From positions 1-64,000 of the forward strand of contig JAFVGW010000035.1 in assembly GCA_017474765.1 (NCBI GenBank): a DNA stretch of 64,000 bases. Direction: 5' to 3'. The translations under genes and the position numbers were made by a program. Source of the DNA: Salinivirgaceae bacterium. Lineage in GTDB: Bacteria; Bacteroidota; Bacteroidia; Bacteroidales; SZUA-534. Shown one piece after another: positions 1-7,893 of this stretch; the first letter of the stretch is position 1, and each line of letters begins with the position of its first letter. The notes under the pieces were generated by a model, which saw nothing but the letters and a program-made list of their open reading frames with translations, did not search any database and was not told where the DNA came from.

Positions 1-40
1 GATTTTCAGTCCTTTGCTCTACCAACTGAGCTATGGCACC
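1..40 (-). tRNA. tRNA-Phe (GAA), cut by the window edge
   Basis: Read on the minus strand the tRNA starts at 40 with acceptor strand GGTGCCA, then TA, a D-arm GCTC...GAGC, A26, anticodon stem AAGGA and loop CTGAAAA. The loop places anticodon GAA, which reads Phe. The 3' half lies outside the window. A TTTG-N18-TACTTTTG promoter sits just upstream at 61-90. Confidence 0.93.
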
Positions 41-60
41 CCATTTGCTTAAGAGCGGTG

Positions 61-90
61 CAAAAGTACAAAAAAATCTTAATCGCCAAA
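61..90 (-). promoter_or_regulatory. Promoter of tRNA-Phe
   Basis: On the minus strand TTTG (90-87) is followed after 18 nt by TACTTTTG (68-61). This fits the Bacteroidota -33/-7 consensus TTTG ... TAnnTTTG. The -7 box ends about 20 nt before the first base of the tRNA. Confidence 0.7.
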
Positions 91-172
91 ATGTTTCGGT
101 AAAAACGGATAAAAATTTTGTGTTTTAGTATTAAAACTATTGTTGAGTTTTGCTGAATGAAAAGAAAATCAG

Positions 173-336
173 CGGATTAGACTAAAGGTTGAGACGCTGC
201 GCTGTTTAGAAGGTCATCCCGATAGCTATCGGGGGCTTCGCTGTTGAGAACTAAACTATCTAAACTCTCTCAACCTTCTAAACTTTTCTAAACATTCTCA
301 ACCTTTTCTTATCTTCGCCGCAAAACTTCTGAAATA
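173..336 (+). repeat. Gap before gldF: short-word repeats and a palindrome
   Basis: No gene is seen between the tRNA and gldF. The second half holds words found in other gaps of this window: ACGCTGCGCTGTTTAGA, GCTTCGCTGTTGAG and CTCAACCTTCTAAAC. The palindrome CCCGATAGCTATCGGG (218-233) interrupts the first two words. A -7-like TATCTTCG at 310-317, one mismatch from consensus, may start gldF transcription. Confidence 0.6.
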
Positions 337-1062
337 ATGTTTGCAGTTTTCAAAAAAGAGTTAGCCGGATTTTTCAGTTCAGTGATGGGCTATCTGGCAA
401 TTCTTATCTTCTTGATAGCCACTGGGTTGTTCCTTTGGGTGATTCCTGGCGGCAACAATGTGCTCGATGGCGGCTATGCCACGCTCGACGGGCTTTTCGG
501 GCTGGCGCCGTGGCTGTTTCTGTTCCTGATTCCCGCCATCACAATGCGCAGTTTCGCCGAAGAGCGCAAAACGGGCACTCTCGACCTGCTGCAAACGCGC
601 CCGCTCACTGAAACCCAACTGGTTCTGGGCAAGAATCTGGCATCGCTGGCCATTGCGCTCATCGCCATCGCGCCAACGCTCATTTATTTCCTGTCGGTTT
701 ACGTGCTGGGCAATCCTGCGGGCAACATCGACACGGGCGGCACGTGGGGCTCTTACATCGGGCTGGTGCTGCTGGCAATGGTCTATGTGAGCATCGGATG
801 CTTCTGCTCGTCGCTCACCGACAGTCAGGTGGTTGCGTTTCTGCTGGCCATCGTCATCACCTTCGTTTTCTATATGGGGTTCGATGTGGCGGGCGATGCT
901 TTTGGCAGTATCGGTCAGATTATGGGCGCTTTGAGCATCGATGAGCACTATCGCTCAATCAGCCGCGGCGTGGCCGACACCCGCGATTTGGTTTATTTCG
1001 TCTGCACGGCGGCCTTCTTTGTGCTGCTCACGCAATACAAACTCAAACTCGACAAAAAATAG
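337..1062 (+). CDS. gldF: GldF-type ABC transporter permease
   Basis: This 241-aa inner-membrane protein has about six hydrophobic segments and the family-typical cytoplasmic motif RSFAEERKTGTLDLLQTRP after the second. GldF and GldG form the membrane part of an ABC-2 type transporter, first described in gliding Flavobacterium but also present in non-gliding Bacteroidales; the substrate is unknown. The ATP-binding partner GldA is not adjacent. gldG starts 6 nt downstream, so the two are almost certainly co-transcribed. The start is supported by the N-terminal sequence MFAVFKKELAGFF, typical of the family. Confidence 0.9.
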   Translation: MFAVFKKELAGFFSSVMGYLAILIFLIATGLFLWVIPGGNNVLDGGYATLDGLFGLAPWLFLFLIPAITMRSFAEERKTGTLDLLQTRPLTETQLVLGKNLASLAIALIAIAPTLIYFLSVYVLGNPAGNIDTGGTWGSYIGLVLLAMVYVSIGCFCSSLTDSQVVAFLLAIVITFVFYMGFDVAGDAFGSIGQIMGALSIDEHYRSISRGVADTRDLVYFVCTAAFFVLLTQYKLKLDKK

Positions 1063-1068
1063 ACGGCT

Positions 1069-2766
1069 ATGCGAAAACAACTCACAATTGAAACGGCCGT
1101 CAAGGTGGCCATTCTGCTGATGATTGGCATTCTGTCGTCGTATTTCCACGCGCGTTTCGACCTGACCGCCGACCGCCGCTACTCGCTCTCGAAGCCCACA
1201 AAGCAGATGCTGCAGCGGATTGACGACGAGATTCTGTTCCGTGTTTATTTGGACGGCGACCTGCCCGCTGGGTTCCAGCGCCTTCAGAACTCGGTGCGCG
1301 AGATGCTCGACGAGTTCCGTGCATACGGTGGCGAGAACATCCAGTATGAGTTCATCGACCCTGCCGAAAACCCCAACCAGCAAGGTCGCGAGCGCGTTTT
1401 CCGCGAACTTTACGAGAAGGGGCTCGACCCCACCAATCTGCAAATCAAGGAAAAAGACGGCAGCACGGCGCAGAAACTCATCTTCCCAGGCATCATTGTG
1501 TCGTACGCTGGGCGCGATGTGGCCGTCAACATCTTGAAAAATCACGTTTCGGCATCGGCCGAAGCCAATCTGCAGACATCGATTCAGTCGCTCGAATACG
1601 ACCTGACGTTCGCCATCAACCAACTGCTCACGCCTGAAGCGCCCATCATCGGCTTCCTGCGCGGCCACGGCGAACTCACGCCCGAGCAAATGGAAGATAT
1701 GGCCTACACGCTGGGCAAATTCTACACTCTGCGTCAGGTTGACGCCACGCCCGAACTTGCCAGCACCGACTCGGCAGGACGGCTCACCTACCGCGCCCTT
1801 GTGGTTGCGCAGCCGCTTTCGCGATTCAGCGATGCCGAAAAATTTATGATTGACCAGTATGTGATGGCTGGCGGCCGCGTGCTCTGGCTCATCGACAACA
1901 CCACAGCCAGCATCGACAGCCTGTCGCACGGGCGCGAAGTGCAGGCAATGCAGTTGGACCTGAATCTCGACGACCTGCTCTTCAACTACGGCGTGCGCAT
2001 CAACGCCAATCTGGTTCAGGATATGCAGTGCGCCGTCGTCCCCGTCAACACTGCCCTGGTAGGGCAGCCGCCGCAGTTTGCGCCAGCGCCGTGGGTTTTC
2101 TCGCCCATCATCACGCCCGCAGCCAACCATCCGCTCACCAAGAATCTGGATATGATTCGCATCGATTTTGCTAGTTCAATCGACACCGTCGGGCGCGATG
2201 CGAGCGTGGCGAAGAGCATTCTGCTGGCCGCGTCTGCCAACTGCCGCGTGGTTCCGCTTCCCGCGCGAGTCGATTTGTCGATAATCGGCGAACGCATTGC
2301 GCCTGAAGCATTTACGCACTCGGGGCTGGCCGTCGGGGTGCTGCTCGAAGGTGAGTTCCGCAGCGCTTTCGCGAACCGTCCGCTGCAGGTCGACGGCTTC
2401 AGCCGCCAGCAGTTCCGCCGTGAGAGCGAGCCGACGCGTATGATTGTGATTTCGGATGGCGACATCATCCGCCAGCAGTTCCGCCAAAACGGCGACCAGC
2501 GCGAGCCGCTGCCGCTCGGCTACGACCGCTACACGCGCCAAACATTTGGTAATAAGGAATTTCTGCTTAACGCGATAAACTACTTGTGCGGGTTCGACGA
2601 GTTGATGGAAAGCCGCTCGAAAGAGTTCAAACTGCGGATGCTGAACCGCGCCAAAATCACCGAACAACGCACCACCTGGCAGATGCTGAATGTTGTAGTT
2701 CCAGTTTTAATAATTGTGGCTTTCGGGTTCATATTCAACGCATTAAGAAAACGCCGCTACCAATGA
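1069..2766 (+). CDS. gldG: GldG-type ABC transporter auxiliary protein
   Basis: The 565-aa protein has an N-terminal membrane anchor (about residues 10-26), a large soluble region belonging to the ABC-type uncharacterized transport family, and a C-terminal membrane helix (about 540-557) ending in a basic tail. This is the usual GldG architecture: two anchors with a periplasmic domain between. It works with GldF as an ABC-2 type transporter. It lies 6 nt after gldF, and its stop overlaps the start of the DUF4340 gene (ATGA), so the three form one operon. A 391-codon antisense open frame over its middle is a composition shadow. Confidence 0.9.
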   Translation: MRKQLTIETAVKVAILLMIGILSSYFHARFDLTADRRYSLSKPTKQMLQRIDDEILFRVYLDGDLPAGFQRLQNSVREMLDEFRAYGGENIQYEFIDPAENPNQQGRERVFRELYEKGLDPTNLQIKEKDGSTAQKLIFPGIIVSYAGRDVAVNILKNHVSASAEANLQTSIQSLEYDLTFAINQLLTPEAPIIGFLRGHGELTPEQMEDMAYTLGKFYTLRQVDATPELASTDSAGRLTYRALVVAQPLSRFSDAEKFMIDQYVMAGGRVLWLIDNTTASIDSLSHGREVQAMQLDLNLDDLLFNYGVRINANLVQDMQCAVVPVNTALVGQPPQFAPAPWVFSPIITPAANHPLTKNLDMIRIDFASSIDTVGRDASVAKSILLAASANCRVVPLPARVDLSIIGERIAPEAFTHSGLAVGVLLEGEFRSAFANRPLQVDGFSRQQFRRESEPTRMIVISDGDIIRQQFRQNGDQREPLPLGYDRYTRQTFGNKEFLLNAINYLCGFDELMESRSKEFKLRMLNRAKITEQRTTWQMLNVVVPVLIIVAFGFIFNALRKRRYQ

Positions 2767-3725
2767 TTACAAAAAACGCTCGGTTGCTGATTGCGTTTGC
2801 CGTGCTTCTGGCGGCAACGCTGGCAGTGGTTTTGAGCAATCGAAAATCGACTTTCGGTGGGCGCGAAGAGCGGCTAATGGTTAAAGATACGGCTGCCGTC
2901 GCACTTATTTCAATCTCTAACACTGGCAGCGGTGTTGAGTTGCAACGCGTTGACGGTCAGTGGCTTGTGGATGGTCAAACACCTGCCCGCACCGACCTTG
3001 TGCCCATTCTGCTGAAAGCCGTGCACGACATCAGCATCACCAAGCCCGTGGCCAAAGCCGACGCAAAAAAGATGATTGCCGAAATGGATAGAAGCGGCTA
3101 CACAATCAAAATCAACAGCCGACGGAAAACGCTGGCGCACTACAAGTTACTGTTTGCTGCCAACGGCGAGTGCTATGCTTGGGCCGCTGGCTCTGACCGC
3201 GTGTTTGCCGTGGAAGTGCCTGGCTACAACAGGTTTATGTCGGTTCTGCGCTTGTCGGGTGCCGCCGACTGGAAGAGCCGCACCGTTTTTGCCATCAAAC
3301 CCGACCGCGTGCGGCAGATTATCTTCAACAGCACAGCCAAACCCGAAAACTCATTCGTTATCAAGCATAAAGGCCACCAAAGCGAGATTTTCTCGTACCC
3401 CGTCGGCCTGAAAATCACCGATGCCGACGCTGAAAAACTGGAACGCTACGTGGCGCAGTTTACCCGCAAGGATTTTGCTGATTATGTGCAACTTCCGCAG
3501 TCGCAAATCGACTCGATAGCAGCCACGCAGCCGATGTACTCGCTGTCAGTCACCACCGACGACGGCCGTGAAGTGTGGTACAAGGCCTTTGAGCGCCGCC
3601 TTCCGCAATCCGCCACACCCGACCCCGACAATTTCTACCTGTTGCTGAGCAACGGCGACTTTGTGGTGGCCAAATACTACGATTTCGACGCGGTGGTGAA
3701 GAGTTTGGGGTGGTTTAGGAAGTGA
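2763..3725 (+). CDS. DUF4340 membrane-anchored protein
   Basis: The start is the ATG overlapping the gldG stop. A longer open frame begins inside gldG at 2586, but only from 2763 does the protein begin with a classic anchor (MITKNARLLIAFAVLLAATL). The 320-aa product has one N-terminal membrane helix (residues 7-24) and a soluble domain of repeated beta units of the DUF4340 type. DUF4340 genes commonly follow gldG in Bacteroidota. The likely role is an extracytoplasmic partner of the GldFG transporter; that role is inferred from context. It converges with the ATPase gene at 3749 across 23 nt, where I see no hairpin. Confidence 0.85.
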   Translation: MITKNARLLIAFAVLLAATLAVVLSNRKSTFGGREERLMVKDTAAVALISISNTGSGVELQRVDGQWLVDGQTPARTDLVPILLKAVHDISITKPVAKADAKKMIAEMDRSGYTIKINSRRKTLAHYKLLFAANGECYAWAAGSDRVFAVEVPGYNRFMSVLRLSGAADWKSRTVFAIKPDRVRQIIFNSTAKPENSFVIKHKGHQSEIFSYPVGLKITDADAEKLERYVAQFTRKDFADYVQLPQSQIDSIAATQPMYSLSVTTDDGREVWYKAFERRLPQSATPDPDNFYLLLSNGDFVVAKYYDFDAVVKSLGWFRK

Positions 3726-3748
3726 TTTGCTAATCAGCGGCCCTAAAA

Positions 3749-4963
3749 TCAAAATTCTTTCATTGAGCAGAACTGGCGGACTGAAAGTTCGGCAATGCCA
3801 TCGTGGGTGTTACCATTAAAGCCATCCCACGTCACCACATATTTCGGGTAGTTATCGTTGATTTTCAGAAGATTGCCAAATTCACGCAATTCGGTGGCCT
3901 CGTTGTCTATGGCAAGTGCCGCTTGTATGTAAACGCGCTCGTTGTTTTTCTCGGCAACAAAATCGATTTCGAGATTGCCGAAAGAACCCACTTTTACATC
4001 ATATCCTAAATATTTCAAATGTTTGAAAATAAGGTTCTCAAGCACTTTCCCTTTGTCGTTTGGGCGGTAGCCGACCAAAACATTGCGGATGCCGATGTCT
4101 TCGAAATAGTATTTTTCGCCAACTTCAAAATAGCGCTTGCCAGCCAAGTCGTAGCGGCGTGCGTTGTGCAGCAGAAAAGCATTGCACAAATAGCTGGCGT
4201 ATGCTTGTATCTGATTGACTGATAATGTTGAATGTTGTGACTTTAAGTAGTCGCAGATGTTTTTTGCCGAAAAAAGCGAACCAACATTGTCGGCTAAAAA
4301 TTTCACTAAATTTTCCAAAAACAGTGCGTTGCGGATTTGGTAACGCTCCGTTATGTCGTGAAACAAAATGGTGGAGTACACTGATTTAAGGTAGTCGTTG
4401 ATGACTGGTTCCTCAAGTGGGAGATGACGCAGAAAAGGCAGTCCTCCAAACCGCGCATACTGCTCAAAACTATGTGGTGAATCGGTAATCTTATGAAAGT
4501 CAAGGAATTCGATGTACGACAGACTGTAAACGGGAATCTCAACATAGCGGCCGCTTAAATATGTCGCCAACTCGCTCGAAAGCATTTTGGCATTGCTTCC
4601 AGTAACATATATATCGAAGTTGCTATTGAGCAAAAGCGAGCGTAGCACTTTCTCAAACCCGCTGACATTCTGAATCTCATCAATAAAAATCGCCGTCTTT
4701 TTTTCGGCTGAAGTGTTGGCGGCAATGTATTGGTGCAGTTGTTCGTCGGTTACAATTTTTGAAAGTTCGTATTCTTCCAAATTCATATAAACCAATTCAG
4801 TATCTGGGCTTGTTTGTTTGATTTTGTCCATCAGTTGGTAAAGCAAACAGCTTTTACCTACGCGGCGCTGCCCGGTGAAAACTTTTATAATTTGCTTTCC
4901 TATAAATGGTTCCACACGTTCAACGTATGAGTTCCGCACTAAAACTTCATTTTTTTCGCTCAT
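3749..4963 (-). CDS. AAA ATPase with DUF4143 domain
   Basis: The 404-aa protein has a Walker A GQRRVGKS at about residues 31-38, a Walker B TAIFIDEIQNV at about 90-100 and a sensor-like VTGSNAKML at about 120-128. The C-terminal half matches the DUF4143 type, a nuclease-like fold often joined to AAA_14 ATPases. These proteins are abundant in Bacteroidales and no biochemical role is settled. It is a single-gene unit. Its promoter (TACTTTTG at 5007-5000) is embedded in three near-palindromic 20-bp repeats, which suggests tight, possibly self-, repression. What binds there is unknown. Confidence 0.85.
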   Translation of the reverse strand: MSEKNEVLVRNSYVERVEPFIGKQIIKVFTGQRRVGKSCLLYQLMDKIKQTSPDTELVYMNLEEYELSKIVTDEQLHQYIAANTSAEKKTAIFIDEIQNVSGFEKVLRSLLLNSNFDIYVTGSNAKMLSSELATYLSGRYVEIPVYSLSYIEFLDFHKITDSPHSFEQYARFGGLPFLRHLPLEEPVINDYLKSVYSTILFHDITERYQIRNALFLENLVKFLADNVGSLFSAKNICDYLKSQHSTLSVNQIQAYASYLCNAFLLHNARRYDLAGKRYFEVGEKYYFEDIGIRNVLVGYRPNDKGKVLENLIFKHLKYLGYDVKVGSFGNLEIDFVAEKNNERVYIQAALAIDNEATELREFGNLLKINDNYPKYVVTWDGFNGNTHDGIAELSVRQFCSMKEF

Positions 4964-4972
4964 ACTCCCAAT

Positions 4973-5072
4973 GTTTTAAATATGATTAAAACTTCAATAC
5001 AAAAGTAAGAAAGTTTTAAATACAATTAAAACATTTGTCAAAATCACAGAAAGTTTTAAATACGATTAAAGC
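4973..5072. promoter_or_regulatory. Three 20-bp palindromic operator-like repeats, 40-bp period
   Basis: GTTTTAAATAYRATTAAAAC occurs at 4973-4992, 5013-5032 and 5053-5072 (the last ends AAAGC). The starts are exactly 40 bp apart, near four helical turns, so all three face the same side of the DNA. Each copy is an imperfect inverted repeat with arms GTTTTAA and TTAAAAC. The spacers are unrelated except for a shared end GAAA. The first copy covers the expected transcription start and the second the -33 region of the ATPase gene at 4963. Confidence 0.75.
5000..5007 (-). promoter_or_regulatory. -7 element of the AAA ATPase gene
   Basis: TACTTTTG on the minus strand matches TAnnTTTG. It sits in the spacer between operator-like repeats 1 and 2, 37 nt before the ATG. 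The -33 position falls in repeat 2, where TTTT stands in for TTTG. Confidence 0.6.
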
Positions 5073-5592
5073 ATATCACATCTCTTTCCCATTATACAAG
5101 GCGATTGGGAGAGCAAAATATAGCCCAGTGAGCCGCTGTCGCCTTTGGCGCAGAGAATTGTTGAGGCAATGAAGAACCAAAACGACTATAATCCGGTTTT
5201 GGTCAGGTTCCGATTGAAATCAGTTGGTATTTGAACTACGTTCCCGATAGATTTTCCTTGATTTCCGTCCCCGACAGCTATCGGGGTTCCGTGGTTACTT
5301 GCCAGGGTTGAGCCGAATCAGCGTCACCTCGCTGCTACTCAATTCTTGTCGTTGTCAAAAACGCTAAACACTCCCCACTAATCTTTTGCAGGCATTAGGA
5401 AGAATGAGGAATTAAAAATTAAAAATGAAGAATTAAAAATGAAAAATGGTGCTGGTTTTGGGTTAAGGCATTAGGTTTTAGGCAATAGTGAATTGCGAAT
5501 CATTAATTTTTACTCTTTACACAATACACAATTCTTGTCCGTTGTTCAAGACTAAACGCCAAACACTCCCTTAAATTCTCACCCATAACATC
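5073..5592. other. Gene-free stretch with degenerate repeats and a palindrome
   Basis: No convincing gene is seen. The palindrome CCCCGACAGCTATCGGGG lies at 5269-5286, with a half-site CCCGATAG at 5243-5250. Two related blocks end in CTAAACACTCC and CCAAACACTCCC (around 5362 and 5556), and words GGCATTAGG, AATTAAAAATGAAGAATT and GTGAATTGCGAATCATTA are shared with other gaps. A short open plus-strand frame (about 5131-5238) reads PSEPLSPLAQRIVEAMKNQN and onward; it could be a gene relic but may be chance. Confidence 0.55.
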
Positions 5593-6954
5593 TTACCGTT
5601 TTTCGCACTTCATAAAGCAATCGCCGCAGGCTGCGTGGCGTCCGCGAAGGCGGTTTTCAATCATCTCGGCGTAGCGTTCGGCAAGGATTGGAATGCGGAT
5701 AGTGCGTACAACCTCGTGTGCGAATGCCGACATAAGCATCATTTTTGCCTCGTCTTCGCCAATGCATCGCTGGCGCATATAAAACAACGCACTCTCGTCC
5801 AATTGGCCTACAGTGGCGCCGTGGCTGCACTTCACGTCGTCGGCGTAAATCTCGAGTTGCGGCTTGGTGTACATCCGCGCCGACGGCGATATGCAGATGT
5901 TTTTGTTCGATTGCTGGGCGTTGGTTTTCTGCGCGTCGGGGCGGACAAGCACATAACCGCTGAACACACCAACCGATTCGTCGTTGAGTACATTTTTGTA
6001 AAGTTCGTAGCTAGTGCAGTTGGGTACGGCGTGGTCAACGTAGGTGAAGTTATCGATGTGCTGGTGCCCTGCCGGCAGCGACAGACCATAGATGCTGGCC
6101 TCGGCGTTCTGGCCCGCCATCAGCACCTCAACGTTGTTGCGAACAAAGCCGCCGTGAAGCGTCAGCGTGTTGGCAATGAGCTGGCTGTCAGTGTTTTGCT
6201 CAATCAGCAGCGATGCAATTTGCGACGAGCGGTCGTTAAGGTTCTGAATGCAATAGCAGTCGAGCTGCGCATTTGGCTGCAGCACCGTCTCTGTAACGTT
6301 GTTCAGCAGGAACTGGCTGTTTGAGAGCGTGTGGTCGCAGATGACGATTTTGGCCTGACTGCCGCGCCCCGCCACAATCAGGTTGCGCTGGTTCACCATC
6401 AGCGGATTGCCGCCCGACAGCACATTGACAATCTGTATCGGTTTGTCAACAACCACATTGTCAGGAATATACAAGAAAAGTCCGCTACGCGCGAAAGCGG
6501 TGTTCAGGCTGATTGTTGTGTCATCTTTTTGGGCGGCAAGACGGTTGTAATGAGCCGCAAATAGTTCGGGATATTTATTGGCTCCATCTGCCATTTCGGT
6601 TGCCACAACGTTGGCTGGTATAGTGCTGTTTTTCAAGTCAATCCAGCCGTTATTTATAATGATGGTGTAAGTGTCAAGGTCAGGAACGGCGCAACGGAAC
6701 ACTGTCTGGCTGTCGGCGGTGGCGGCTAACTTGCTGATAGAGTAGCCGTAAGCGTGGCCGAAGGCGGTCATAATCTCTGTAAATCGATACCGTTCGCACC
6801 CTTTTCGTGGCAGGCCCAGAGCATCGAACTGACTGATGGCCGTTTCGCGCACGCGGTTCATCGCCTCGGGCATACCGTCGGAAATTTGCGCGGCATACTG
6901 GCGATAAAGTGCTGTAAGTTTGTCTTTTATGCCGACTGAACTAACGTTTTCCAT
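5593..6954 (-). CDS. sufD: Fe-S cluster assembly protein SufD
   Basis: SufD is part of the SufBC2D scaffold that builds Fe-S clusters in the cytosol. The 453-aa protein shows the usual layout: a helical N-terminal region, a right-handed beta-helix core and a C-terminal SufB/D signature around residues 365-400 containing KCSHGATVGQLDE and ALFYMRQRCIGEDEA. The conserved His in CSHGAT corresponds to the SufD His implicated in cluster assembly. It follows sufC by 3 nt, so the two are translationally linked. No sufS follows, and sufB is not in the window. Confidence 0.92.
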   Translation of the reverse strand: MENVSSVGIKDKLTALYRQYAAQISDGMPEAMNRVRETAISQFDALGLPRKGCERYRFTEIMTAFGHAYGYSISKLAATADSQTVFRCAVPDLDTYTIIINNGWIDLKNSTIPANVVATEMADGANKYPELFAAHYNRLAAQKDDTTISLNTAFARSGLFLYIPDNVVVDKPIQIVNVLSGGNPLMVNQRNLIVAGRGSQAKIVICDHTLSNSQFLLNNVTETVLQPNAQLDCYCIQNLNDRSSQIASLLIEQNTDSQLIANTLTLHGGFVRNNVEVLMAGQNAEASIYGLSLPAGHQHIDNFTYVDHAVPNCTSYELYKNVLNDESVGVFSGYVLVRPDAQKTNAQQSNKNICISPSARMYTKPQLEIYADDVKCSHGATVGQLDESALFYMRQRCIGEDEAKMMLMSAFAHEVVRTIRIPILAERYAEMIENRLRGRHAACGDCFMKCEKR

Positions 6955-6957
6955 AAA

Positions 6958-7713
6958 CTACTTGTTGTCGAATTCGCTTTTAATCCAGTCGTAGCCTTTC
7001 TCTTCAAGCTCAAGCGCGAGCTCTTTACCGCCAGTCTTCACAATCTGGCCGTTGTAGAGCACGTGCACCACATCGGGCACAATGTAGTCGAGCAGGCGCT
7101 GATAGTGCGTGATGACAATGGACGACGTTTCGGGTGTTTTGAGTTTGTTCACGCCGCTGGCCACAATGCGCAGAGCATCAATATCAAGGCCCGAATCGGT
7201 CTCGTCGAGAATCGACAGGCGCGGCTCGAGCATCGCCATCTGGAAAATCTCGTTGCGCTTCTTCTCGCCACCCGAAAAGCCCTCATTCACAGAGCGTGAC
7301 GTGAGCCGTGAGTCAATCTCGACCAGCTGGCTCTTCTCGCGCATCAGCTTCAGATATTCGGCAGCCGAAAGGGCGGGCAGGCCGTTGAATTTGCGCTTCT
7401 CGTTGACGGCGGCGCGCATAAAATTGACCATACTGACGCCAGGAATCTCAACCGGATACTGGAAACTCATAAAAAGGCCCAACCGCGCGCGGTCCTCGGG
7501 CGGCATTGCAAGCAGGTCGCGGCCCAGGAACGTCACCTCGCCGCCATCGACAGTAAAGCGGCTGTTGCCCGTCAGCACCGACGAGAGCGTGCTTTTTCCC
7601 GACCCGTTGGGTCCCATAATGGCGTGCACCTCGCCCGCATTAATGTGCAAGTTGATTCCCTTCAGAATCGGCTTCCCGTCAATCGAAGCCCGTAAGTCTT
7701 TTATTGTCAGCAT
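6958..7713 (-). CDS. sufC: Fe-S cluster assembly ATPase SufC
   Basis: This ABC-type ATPase energizes the SufBCD scaffold. Visible motifs are Walker [10 protein letters not shown] (about residues 35-43), signature FSGGEKKR (about 144-151) and Walker [12 protein letters not shown] (about 165-175), where L-DE-D-LD is the SufC form. I start at 7713 ([10 protein letters not shown]). The frame is open upstream to 7761, but that start would overlap the -7 box at 7766-7759 and adds a 16-residue hydrophobic tail not found in SufC. The result is 251 aa, the normal length. sufB would normally sit upstream but is absent. Confidence 0.93.
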   Translation of the reverse strand: MLTIKDLRASIDGKPILKGINLHINAGEVHAIMGPNGSGKSTLSSVLTGNSRFTVDGGEVTFLGRDLLAMPPEDRARLGLFMSFQYPVEIPGVSMVNFMRAAVNEKRKFNGLPALSAAEYLKLMREKSQLVEIDSRLTSRSVNEGFSGGEKKRNEIFQMAMLEPRLSILDETDSGLDIDALRIVASGVNKLKTPETSSIVITHYQRLLDYIVPDVVHVLYNGQIVKTGGKELALELEEKGYDWIKSEFDNK

Positions 7714-7758
7714 ATTTCTAACGATAACGATAATACAAACGCTAACTGCAAGCGCGAA

Positions 7759-7766
7759 CAAAAATA
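7759..7766 (-). promoter_or_regulatory. -7 element of sufC-sufD
   Basis: TATTTTTG on the minus strand matches TAnnTTTG and lies 46 nt before the chosen sufC start. No perfect TTTG is seen about 19 nt upstream (TTTA around 7789-7792). Confidence 0.5.
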
Positions 7767-7893
7767 TGGCGCAAAATTAAACATTTTGTAAAGAGTAATG
7801 CGCTTGGCCAAAAAGGTAGAGAGTAAAAAATCAGTGGAGTTCACTCTCGTTCAACTCTTAAAGGTCTGTGTTTAAGATTGAAATCTATCGGAC

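Noticed and set aside
955..2130. 391-codon open frame opposite gldG
   Set aside because: It is antisense to a well-recognised gene, has low-complexity His/Arg/Val composition and no signal or domain. Biased codons on the sense strand create it.
4973..5072. Three evenly spaced repeats as a small CRISPR array
   Set aside because: The repeat is 20 bp and palindromic throughout, the spacers are 20 bp of AT-rich promoter sequence (one contains the -7 box), and no cas gene is present. An operator set explains it better.
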